Below, piece by piece: positions 25,101 through 36,000 of a DNA stretch of 64,000 nt. Within the stretch, counting starts at the first letter, position 1. Each line of letters starts with the position of its first letter. The notes beneath the pieces were generated by a model. That model made no database searches. It was not told the DNA's origin and was given only the letters and a program-made list of their open reading frames with translations. Location: NCBI RefSeq assembly GCF_900005765.1, contig NC_041679.1, positions 334,057 to 398,056 of the forward strand. The letters are read 5' to 3'. Source of the DNA: Plasmodium relictum. Taxonomy: Eukaryota > Apicomplexa > Aconoidasida > Haemosporida > Plasmodiidae. The translations under genes and the position numbers were made by a program.

Positions 25101-28100
25101 ATATAACAATTCCATTTTTTCAGTATCATATGACATATCATAACGTTTAAGCGATTTTTTAAAAAAAATTCAATCTGAAAAAGAAGAAAAATTAGAATAT
25201 TAATATATAATATTAAATACATTTCTAAAAAAAAAAAAAAAAAGATATAATACACTTAAATGCATATTATAATTATTTTTTTTACTTACTCTTTTCATTT
25301 TTTTATTATACAAGTACAATTTAGAGAAATAAGAAATGTAAAATTTCATAGAAATTATTTTTTCAACTTCTTTAAATTTTATGTTTATTATAAATAATGT
25401 GTACCATTTACTTAAAATATTCAATTTTCTTTTGCTAAAAAAAAAAAAAGAAAAGATAAAAAATATAAAAATATTTATTTAATATATATTTTTAAAATTA
25501 TCTTAAGGTGTCTTATTCTATATTTATTAAAAAATAAACATAAAAGTTGTATTTTCTCTATACCTATTAAAAAGAATTTCTATATTTCTAAGAAAGTAAT
25601 TTTTATTTTGTTTTATTTTTATATATTTCTTCCATTCATTAAAATACTTATACAACCATATTTTACTTTGAATTTCTTTATATTGTAAAAACTAAAAAGA
25701 AAAGGAGAAAAAATAAAATAATTCTTTGAAGATTTAATGAGAGAGTATAGAAAACAATAATAAATTACAGATATATTTAAAAATTTGTGAAAAAAATAAA
25801 GAATACATGGATATTTATTTAAAAAAAAAAATATATATTACCTTTTTTTTTTTTAATTGATTTGAATGAACATAAATTAATAATATATTAAAAAATTTTC
25901 TCTGAATTTTTAAATTAAAATAATTAATACGATTTGATAATTCCTCTTTCTCCTTTAGAAAATGCAATGTTATGTTTTTCCATTTAATTATACACATTCC
26001 TTTCAAAAAAGTTTCTGATATTTTGTTTAATGTTTTATAATATACTATATTTTTTGCGTATATGTATAAGGCTTTGAATGCTTTTTTCTTATATTTTTTC
26101 ATACAATATAAATTAGATATTTTATATTTTATTTTTTTTTCTTTGCTTTTGTTAACATTATTATGCAAAATATCAAAACATTTTTTCTTCTTTTTCATTA
26201 ACAAATTTTTAAAAAATTGAACAATTCTCTTTTTCTTTAAACTACTTTGTTTTGATACATCCTTCCAGCCTAATAATATCTTTTTCATTTTTTTTTGCTT
26301 ATTATTACGATCATATATTTGAAAATTTTTTCTAAAACTGAAATATTTTATACGTAAAAAATGCCAAGTAGAAAAAATTTTTCTTTTAAGAATTAGTTTT
26401 TTGCTAAAGTTATAGTCACATTTTATTTTACTCAATTTTTTTTTTTTTTGAACAAGCAAAAAAAAACTAATAAAATACATTTTTAAAAGTTTTTTTTTCA
26501 ATTCATTTTTGAAGTTTTTTATACTTTTACTTTCGGATAACCATGTGTCAAATACGCATTTATATATAGCCTATTAAATTAAAAAAAAAAAATTTAGAAA
26601 CTATATTTATTATTACTATTATATGTATGTCTATTTATATTCATAATTGTAAATTTATATTTTTCATTCATTCATAAATAAATTATATATATATATATTT
26701 TTTTTTTTTTTTTGCTGACCATTTTAATAGAAAATGATATATATGGTAAATTAAATTTCAATTTACTAATATTAACGACAAATAAAACAGGAATAAAAGA
26801 AAAAATGATATTTAAAGATTTATAAACATACGTTATATTTTCATAAAAAATATTGGTATTCTGAGATATATTTTTTTTTGTAAAATATTTTTTATGTATA
26901 TAAATCAAACTATTAATATTTATATTAATATTAGAAAAATTTACAAAATCAAAAAATGTTCTGCAATTATATTTTCTAGTAATTATCTGATACTTATGTA
27001 ATAATTTTAAAATAAAAAATACAAATATATTACTTTTATCACAAAAGTTATAATAATTAAGAATGTTTTTTCTGTATTTGGATATATAACATTTCCAATA
27101 AATTAAAACTCTTTTTTTCAATTTGTTATGAAAATATTTATTCATATGATATATTTGCTCTTTTCTTTTAATCCTATAATTCTTATAACTACGTAAAAAA
27201 TTGAAGGAATTTATTAGAAGTTTATATTTATACTTATTAAATAATAATATGTATTTCGCAGAATTTATAGAATAATAATTTTTCCAATTTTTGAAAATTT
27301 TTTGTATTTCTACTTTATTTTTTTTTTCATATAAGTATAAAAATTTTTTTTTTAAGTTTACGGTTTTATCTTTGTACTTTTTTAGATAAAAAAAATATTT
27401 TTTTAAAATAGAAGAATTTTTCTTTTCGTTACACTTTTTTAACAATTCATTAGTTTTAACCCTTTCTTTATGTATATTCTTCCATCTAACAAAGTAATTA
27501 TTTATCATATATTTTTTTTCTTTTTTATCTAAAATATTAAAGTACTTAATTAGCTTCTTACATTTTATCATATAATCTCTTAAAATACAAAAAAATTTTC
27601 TCAAAAAATATATTTTCACCCTTTCTAAATACATATTATAGTATTCTTTAAAATATATTTCTTCCTTATATATTTCAACTAATAAATAAAAATATTTGTG
27701 GCACAATTTATTCTTCATTTTATTATAAATCACATTATAATTGTTTTGTTCTATTTTTTTCTTTTTATAATATAAAATTAAATGAACATAACATTTTATT
27801 AATAAGTTTTTATTGTAGACATTTTTAATTTCATTATGTTTTTTTTTTTTTGTTTTCTTTTTATTAAATTTATTTTTCCATAAATTTAAATACCATTTTC
27901 TTCTTTTTTGTTCTATTTTGCTTCTAATTAATTTTAATTTTTTTCTCTTCTTAGCATAATTTTTCCATTCGTTAAATATATGAATAAAATAAATAAAATG
28001 TTTTTTTTTTTTTTTTCTATATTTATTTATCCATTTATTAAAAAAAATTTCCAATATGATTTTTTTCTTTTTAATAAGCAATTTTTCATAAACGCTTTTC

Positions 28101-28963
28101 AAATATATTTCCTTTTCATTGTAATAACACCAACAATCGTAATACTTAGATAATAGCTTCTTATTATATATTTTAGAAAATTTCAAAAAATTTTTTTCTA
28201 ATGTCTTTTGCTTTTTGTGATAATTCAACCATCCATACATATATTTTTTTAATGTACAATATGTATAGAATACATTACTTTTATTATATAATTTCATTTT
28301 ATTTTTTTTTACGTTTCTATCATCATTATATTTATTGTATTTTATTATTTTATTGTATACATTATAAATTATATCTCCATTTAAAAATATTTTTAACAAG
28401 TTTTTATTGTTTTTATGAAGAAATGATTTTTCATTTACAACTAATTTAGTAATAGTACTATCATTATTATGTAGTCTTTTATAAACTTTTATTTTTTCCT
28501 CCTTTTTGTCAAGACAAAAAATATTCATATTAGTTTTACTAGAATGATATATATTTAAATCCTCATTTTCTTTTTTACGTAACAAAGTATTTTTTACTGT
28601 ACTATTATATTTTTTTTTCTCATTTTTTTCTATATGAAGTGTTGGCAGATAATCATAGTTCTGATAATTAGACAGTTTATCATATATTTGAGAATCAGTA
28701 GAATTGTTTATATTTACTTCACTTAAATTTTCATCAATATTATTATTTCCAAATTTATAACTGTTATCATCAATTATATTTTTACATATAATTAATAACT
28801 TATTAAGTATTTCATCTGATAATTGTTTATTTACTTTGTACTTATTTGTTATATCATAGAAAAATTTCAAAATACTCTGAAAATTAAGTTCTTCATTGTT
28901 AAAATTACATTCATCAGCTGATCTGTAAATTATTTCTTTTATTATATCATTAACATCTATCAT
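19110..28963 (-). CDS. SLP: Sfi1-like centrin-binding repeat protein
   Basis: Seven exons on the minus strand: 28963-26720, 26570-25842, 25691-25564, 25434-25290, 25174-24447, 24184-23953 and 23759-19110; phases agree throughout and give 2,951 residues. From about residue 240 to 2,780 the protein is a string of more than 30 units of roughly 25-75 residues, each with a Trp after an aromatic/aliphatic pair, such as YYDCWCYY, FFNKWINKY, VFDTWLSES, YFVIWNNYI, FFYVWLLLY, YFNTWIFNF. That is the Sfi1 repeat, which forms one long helix binding a centrin per unit. In P. falciparum an Sfi1-like protein (PfSlp) sits at the centriolar plaque and affects nuclear microtubules. The tail is acidic (runs of Glu/Asp near 2,840) and Ser/Asn-rich. 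The weakest junction is exon 1's donor, ATG|GTCAGC. Almost every residue is Lys, Asn, Ile, Phe or Tyr, so sequence searches will be noisy. Confidence 0.9.
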
Positions 28964-30042
28964 ATTACTAAATATTATTATTTTTACTATATTTCATACA
29001 CATTTATACATTTATTTATTCATTTATTATTTTTATTTTTTTTTATTAACTCATTTATTCACTTTATTAATTTTTTTTTATTTCTGAATCCTTTCATTTT
29101 TCTAAATAATATTTCGTCATTTACTATCTTTGAAAAAAAATTAAAAAAATGTATAAGAGGAAATAAAAAAGAAAAAAAAAAAGTAAAATAGAATATAAAA
29201 AAAAAAAACACACAAAAATTAAAATAAAAAAGGAAAAACATTATATTTTTTAACAAAAAAAAAAAAAAAAAAAAATTTATTCAATTATATTCAAAATTAT
29301 TTTTCTAGAAGATAATTTATTTAAAAAAATACATAATTATATAGAATACTACAAAAAAAAAAAAAAAAAGAGAACAAGAAAAAAATACTTTTTTAATAGT
29401 TTTTTTTTATCCATCTAAAATACATTTACGTATTCTTTATTAAATTATTTCAAATCATCCTTAATATATTTCAAAAGATCATTTGATATTCGATTTAGCA
29501 TTTCATCTAAATCTTATTACATTTTTATAAAAATTTTATAATATTTTTTCCTAATTATTTTATTTTTATTTTTATTTTGTTTTATTTTTATTTTTTATAA
29601 TGAAATGAAAATAATTATTTATACAAAAAATTTAATTTATATTTTTGCTATGAGTTCTTTTTAATTTAATTAGAAATAAAAAATAAAATAAAATAAAATT
29701 AAATAAAAATTAAATTTTTATTGATAAAAATATATATAATAATATAAGAATTTTTATATTAATATATGGAAAAACCTTATTTACAATAATTAAAATTATG
29801 CTTTAGTTATTTTATTTTATTTTTTTTTTTTCTATAGGAATAAAAATATAAAAAGAAAATATAAATTTAAAAAAATAAGAGATTTTTACTTTTTATTATA
29901 TTACTTATGAAATTATGTTAAATTTTTTTTTATTTTGAAATATTATTGAGTATGTTATATACCAAATATTAGAGAAGAAAAAAAAATATAACAGTATAAA
30001 AATTATGCTTAAATGTATATATATAAATATATATAAGACAAA
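28964..30042. other. Divergent promoter region, no gene seen
   Basis: About 1.1 kb between the head-to-head Sfi1-like and 30043 genes. It has long A runs (29255-29274 and 29352-29369) and AAATA/AAAAT-type units near 29665-29715. The 65-codon minus frame at 29059-29256 is Phe-rich chance sequence. Presumably holds both promoters. Confidence 0.45.
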
Positions 30043-31353
30043 ATGAATTATATGCATTTAAAAAATTTACAAACCAATTATTGTAGAAATAAAAGAAGTA
30101 AATATTTCCAAATTTTGCATAACTCACATAAAACTGAAACCTTTTTTTATGTTAAAAAAAAAAATTTTTCTGTATTGAAAATTTCCAAAAATTTAGATAG
30201 TTATATTAATAATAGTAATAAGAAATACATTTTTACTAAGTATAACTTTTTTTCAAATGATAGAAAAGAAAATGTATTAAATACAAATATAGAAAATAAA
30301 AATCCACCTGTTATTGATAATAACATTATTAATGAGAAAGATGAGAGAAAAATAATAGAAGACCAATATATAAACCAAAGTAATATAGATAATATTACAG
30401 AAAAAAAGAAAAAAAAATGGTCAAAATTAAAAATATTTGCATATTCTTTTAATATAGTTTTTTTTTCTTATGTAATTTATAAAGTTTACAAAAATGATAT
30501 GAATTTATCTAAAGCAGAAGAAAGTATAATTAAAGACTTTGTTAAATTATTTTACTCTTATGAAGAAAAAAATAGTGTAAAAAATTCCCAATTTTTAACA
30601 TGCCTAAATGAAAGTTTAAATAAACAAATTGCTATGTATTTTATTCAACTAGATACCGACAAAATTTCAGGTTTTTTAATAAATGATGCTGTTAATTTTT
30701 TATCTGAATTAAATATAAATGAAAATAATGAAATTGTAAAAAAATTTATTAAAAAAGGAAATGGGAAAAACATGGAGTTGAAAAAGTTATCTGGCTGTTC
30801 ATTACAAGAATTTGCTGAATTAATAGAAAGTTTAATTTTAGTAAATAAAGCAAAAAATGAAACATCTTTATATAAGAAATCATCATCCCTTGAAAATGAG
30901 AAAAAATATTTTATTGATGAATTACAGTATTATTTAGATACTATAGTAAATTTTGTTAAAACAACTAGTATATTTTTATATTATAAAAGTAAAAAAAAAA
31001 AACCCAATGAAGATATAGAACAAATAGATGATTTAGAAAAACTAATTCTAGATAAACTTACGCATTACAATGAGAAATACTTTGATAAAAAAAACTTATC
31101 ATTAGATTATTTACTAGGTAAAGAAGAATTAAACTATCTTAGAAATAATTTATCAAAAAAGACAGAAGAAAAGGAAATTTTATTAGTAGAAAAAAAAATA
31201 TTAGAGGAAAAAATTAAAATATTGAACAATTTGCAATTGAAAAGAAATTTAACTGAAGCAGAAATTAAAAGGTTACAAGATTTAAAAGTAAAATTAAAAA
31301 ATCTTAAAAAAACTATGAGGAAGGAAGAACTTAAGAAATATTTCTTTTTATAA
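30043..31353 (+). CDS. Unrecognised protein, probably mitochondrial inner membrane, with C-terminal coiled coil
   Basis: Single exon, 436 residues; I do not recognise the family. The first 60 residues are rich in Lys, Asn, Tyr and Phe with few acidic residues (MNYMHLKNLQTNYCRNKRSK), as in Plasmodium mitochondrial presequences. A single membrane helix at about 130-148 (LKIFAYSFNIVFFSYVIYKVY) follows a basic KKKKKW patch, so the bulk would lie beyond the membrane. Residues 155-270 form a helical globular part with one EF-hand-like stretch, LDTDKISGFLINDAVNFL, whose loop spacing is not canonical, so calcium binding is doubtful. From about 365 to the end charged helices suggest a coiled coil (EKEILLVEKKILEEKI). 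It starts head-to-head with the Sfi1-like gene and is followed on the same strand by the repeat coiled-coil gene. Confidence 0.75.
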   Translation: MNYMHLKNLQTNYCRNKRSKYFQILHNSHKTETFFYVKKKNFSVLKISKNLDSYINNSNKKYIFTKYNFFSNDRKENVLNTNIENKNPPVIDNNIINEKDERKIIEDQYINQSNIDNITEKKKKKWSKLKIFAYSFNIVFFSYVIYKVYKNDMNLSKAEESIIKDFVKLFYSYEEKNSVKNSQFLTCLNESLNKQIAMYFIQLDTDKISGFLINDAVNFLSELNINENNEIVKKFIKKGNGKNMELKKLSGCSLQEFAELIESLILVNKAKNETSLYKKSSSLENEKKYFIDELQYYLDTIVNFVKTTSIFLYYKSKKKKPNEDIEQIDDLEKLILDKLTHYNEKYFDKKNLSLDYLLGKEELNYLRNNLSKKTEEKEILLVEKKILEEKIKILNNLQLKRNLTEAEIKRLQDLKVKLKNLKKTMRKEELKKYFFL

Positions 31354-32513
31354 AAAAAATTTATTCACTTTTATTATAAAGTAAATCATTTAATTAAACT
31401 TTTATATATATATATATATATATATTATATTTCAATTATTAATACAACTAAACTTTTCTTTCTTTAATAAATTTAAAATATTTTGGTTTAACATGTTTTT
31501 GTTTATAAGTTATTTTTTTTTTTTAATTTTATAAAAACAAAAAAAAAATTAAATGCCATTATTTGTAATATTTCATTTCTTTTCATTTTTAATTTCCTAA
31601 AATTTGTTATTTCCTTTTGTCTAATATTTTTTTTATTTTATTTTTCCCATTTTGTTTTACTTCGTTTTATTTTATAATATTTTATTCTTCTTCATTTTAT
31701 TATTTATTTTATCTTTTTGAATAAGGACATATATCAGATAAACAGAAGATATATTTTCATACAAAAAGAATTTTGACAATGCCCATTTTTTGAATATCAC
31801 ATTCTTAAAACTAATTATAAATAAAAATATATATATATACTACCTATATATATATCAACTTAATATGTGGTTATTTAAAATGAAATATAATTGAATTATC
31901 AAAGGAGTTATTGTATAAAAAAAAAAAAAACATAAAGTATATATTTTATAAATAAAATATGTGTATAGATTAAATAAAGTGTATTTAGAATAAATATTAA
32001 AGTAATCGAAATATAACAATGTTATCATTCATATATTTTTTTTGTGTAATTTCTTTTATATACAAAAAAATACATTAATTTTAATTTCATTACAAATATA
32101 AGCTTTTTAATATCTCTTTGCAAATGTTATGAAGAGTATGAAATATATTACAAATAAAAAATACAAAGAAAATAATTATAAATTATTTTATAAAATAATA
32201 ATAAAATAAATAAGATATTATATCAACGTAATAAAATAAATCAGTATATATTTCTTTTATTTTAAAAGTTCAACGATGTAAAAAAAAACAATAAAAAATA
32301 ATAAATGTTTTTATTTTTTTTTTTCTCTGTATTAATATTATATGCATTAAATAAAAGTGTGTTCACTATCATAAGAACTGAAATAAAGTTGTATATTGAA
32401 AATTATTTTTAGATTAATACTTGCATACATGTATATATACATATATATATATATATATTAATTTTTTTAATATATACACAGATTTAAATTTTAAATTCTT
32501 TGTGAAATTTAAA

Positions 32514-32536
32514 GTGCAAGCTATAATTTGCATGCA
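32514..32536. promoter_or_regulatory. GTGCA plus TGCATGCA, candidate ApiAP2 sites
   Basis: GTGCA at 32514-32518 is followed 10 bases later by the palindrome TGCATGCA at 32529-32536, about 470 bp before the coiled-coil start codon. TGCATGCA is the published recognition sequence of AP2-EXP (AP2-Sp in P. berghei); GTGCA is the core of the AP2-I motif. Such G+C content is rare in this spacer. Binding is inferred from motif identity. Confidence 0.4.
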
Positions 32537-32637
32537 TAAAAAAAAAAAAAATAATAAATAAATAAATAAATGTAATTAAAACTACAAAGATATATTTTGA
32601 AAATATATATTAATATTTTATTTTAATAAAAGTGTTT

Positions 32638-32640
<3 letters not shown>

Positions 32641-32674
<34 letters not shown>
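32641..32674. repeat. (AT)17 dinucleotide microsatellite
   Basis: Uninterrupted alternating A and T, 34 bp, in the spacer about 330 bp before the coiled-coil gene. Likely length-variable. Confidence 0.9.
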
Positions 32675-32679
<5 letters not shown>

Positions 32680-33008
32680 TTAATTTTCTAATGTTATAGA
32701 TATTAAATTTTTTTTTTTCTTTTTAAAAGCATCGTAACAATAATGATCGTTCAATATTTTGTGTATTGTATTTATTTTTTTGAAAGTTTGTCTTTAATAA
32801 ATTAATAAAAGAAGTGTTACATATTTTGAACACTGTAATTTGACAATTTTGTATGTATTCTTTTCTTCTTAAAAATAAAATATAATATAGAAAAATTCTT
32901 ATCCTTTTTTTTTTTTTTTTTTTTTTTTTACGTAAATAAACACCTTTAATATTATCATAAAATATTTCAAATTTCTTCTGTGATTTTATTTCAATTAAAT
33001 CTTTTAAA

Positions 33009-36000
33009 ATGAATTTATATGAATTTAAAGATGAAATAATAGAGTGTAACAGTTTAAGTAATACATGTTTTGAAATTGATAATTTTGATATTTTTGAGGG
33101 AGATGATTATTCATGTAACGATATTTTGAAAAAGAAAGAAAAAATAAAAAATATTAGTAATAAACTAAATAATTTAAAAGAGAAAGTTTGTAAATCAACT
33201 GAATATTTAAAATGTGTAGAAATTTTATTCAACTACGCCGGGAACAACTGTATTTTAGAAAAAAAGAAAGAAAGTTTGAAAAATGACAACTTAGATGATG
33301 ACTTCTGTAATTCAGAAAAAGATATATTTTTTGATGGTTATATTAACTATTTTGATTTCTTTCATGTTGAAAATTTTAACTTATTTTTTGATAAATATTT
33401 CTATATAAGCGCTGTGAAGAAAAAAAGAAACATCAGTTATAATGATGTTTTAAAAAAAAACCAGCAATATTTTGAAAATTTTAGTAATAGCAAAATACAG
33501 TTATCTCAACTTTTAGATAGTAATGAAGATTATATAAATTTGAAAAATATCAAAAATAAAGATAATGGTTATAGTAGTTATGAAAAAATAGGAATTCAAG
33601 AAATAGTAAAATCAGATGATGTCTTTGATGACTTTTTCAAAGATTATAAAAACTTAGGTGATCAAGATATTACTTATAACACTAAAAAGAAAAGCATACA
33701 AAAGAGTAGTTATGATTTATTTAATAAGAGAAGAAAATTAAATGAATATACAAATAGTTTTAATACGATAATAGAATCTGAAAATTATAAAAGTGATTTT
33801 ACTAATTTATCATTAGAAAACAAATTAAGAGAAGAGGAAAGAAACTATAAAGATTTCTTTGAAAAAGCAGTTGAAAATAGTAATAAATGTAATATCCAAA
33901 GAAAAGTAATTATTTTTAAAATATCAAATATATTATTTGAAAATAATAATAAGGAAAAAGACCAAATGGTCTATGATGTGAATAAACTAAATGATTTCAA
34001 TTTTCATAACAAAAAAAATAACAAAAAAAAATTTAATTATGATAATTACAATTTAAACATGAAAATGTATTTTCCAGAATACAACAAATTTATTTTAAAT
34101 AAAAGCAGTTTTGAAGAAAATAAAGAGGATAAAAAACTGAGTGATATTAATTTTGAAAAAAAAATTTTTTTTTTTTATAATAGCTTGCTGAAACTGTTTA
34201 TGCATATTAATACACTATTTAGAACATGTATAGAATTATTAAAATATAATTTTTCAGATTTAAGTTATGAAAGTAAAGTGTTGTCAAATGATTCAAAGAA
34301 ATTAATTAAATTAATTTATCTATTTCAAAAACAAGAGAAATATGTTATCAGTTTTAGTAAATATATTTTACATATGGCAAAAAAATATTTTTTAAATAGT
34401 AAGTTAATTTTAACCAACGAAATTTCAATCATAAAAAAGTTAATTAAAATTCTTCTCAAATGGAAAAAGATAGATTTTAATATTTTAATTAAATTTACTG
34501 AATTAAAAATAAAAGACGAAAACGTATATAAAGCAGAGATTGTAAATAATAATTTAGTGAAATATAATTTTGAATTAAGAAAAATTTATTTTTGTAAATA
34601 TAATAATGACATTGTAATATCGTTAAAAAAGATATTTCCTTTATTTTTTCATTCGGATTATTTTGATATATGTAAAAATCAAAAATTAATTTCTATAAAT
34701 GAAAAAATAAAAAATAATGAAAATTTAAAAAAACATTGTAACATTAAAATAGAACAAGAAAATGATAAAAATACTTTTATCTCATTTAAATCTAATTTTG
34801 ATTTTTATCTAAATAACCTAATAGAAGAATGTGAAGAATTTAAAAATGTTGAGGAAGAATATTGTTTTCTAACAAAAGTTCAGGATACCAATTATCTAAA
34901 CTATGAAATGGAGTTAAATATTAATCAAATGAAAATAATAAGCTATCTAAATAGTATTTTAATAAATGAAATTAATAATAGTGAAGATCTAAAAATTAGA
35001 ATTAGTAGTAAGGAAGAAGAGATTAATAATATATTTTCTGATATTAAGGATATATATAACTTTTTATTAAAAAAGAATAAAAATGTACAAAATATATCAA
35101 TTAAAGAATGTTCTAAAATAGACGATAACTTTAAAAATAATTTGACGAAATCCGATTTAGAAAATAATGATGAAATTTATTTAAACAATGAACTTACATA
35201 TGGTAAAGATATTATAACAGAAAATTCTAAAAGGAATCCTAAAAATTTTAATTTTAATTATTTAAGTAGTATTAATGTCAAAGAAGGAAGTACAGAAAAT
35301 AATAAGGAATTGGAAAAAGAAAACTTTATAAAAAATTATTATTTAGCTTGTAACAATCCTAAAAAAAGGATGAGACAAAATGAAAATGATGAAATAAACA
35401 TAAATTTCAATAAAAAAAGTTATAATAACATTAATAAAATATATATTTTAAAAAAGATGATAAAAAATATAATGATTTTTCTAGAAGAAAATAATTTTAG
35501 TAGTTACGAGACATCAGAACTAAAAAATAGTATAATAAACGATGATTCAGAAAAATATTTGAAAGAAGAAAAAAAAATAAATGTTGAATGCACTCAATAT
35601 TTAGTAAAAGAAGATAAGTTAAATATTTATCTCAATACGGAATTGGAAAAAGAAAAAAAAAAAAATCTTGAATTTAGAGAAAATTCAGATGCATACAGAA
35701 AATTGGAGAATCAACTGCGTATGGAACTGGATAATGAGAAAAAAATTAATATCGAATTGAATATAAAATTAGAGAAGGAAAAAGAAGCAAATGATGAGTT
35801 TAATAAATATTTAGAAAGAGAAAAAAAAATTAATAGTGAATTGAATTCAGAATTAGAAAAAGAAAAAAAAATGATTGGTGAATTGAATGTAGAATTAGAA
35901 AAGGAAAAAAATGTTAGTATTGAATTAAACACAGAACTAGAAAAAGAAAAAAAAAAACTAGAAAAAGAAAAAAAAATGAATGATGAATTAAATTTAAAAC

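Larger units (their letters stand above)
31354..33008. other. Upstream region of the coiled-coil gene
   Basis: 1.65 kb between two plus-strand genes. It contains (AT)n at 31407-31425 and 32641-32674, a T tract near 32907-32929 and the candidate ApiAP2 sites listed separately. No open frame is convincing. Most of it should be 3' region of the 30043 gene followed by promoter and 5' leader of the 33009 gene. Confidence 0.5.
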
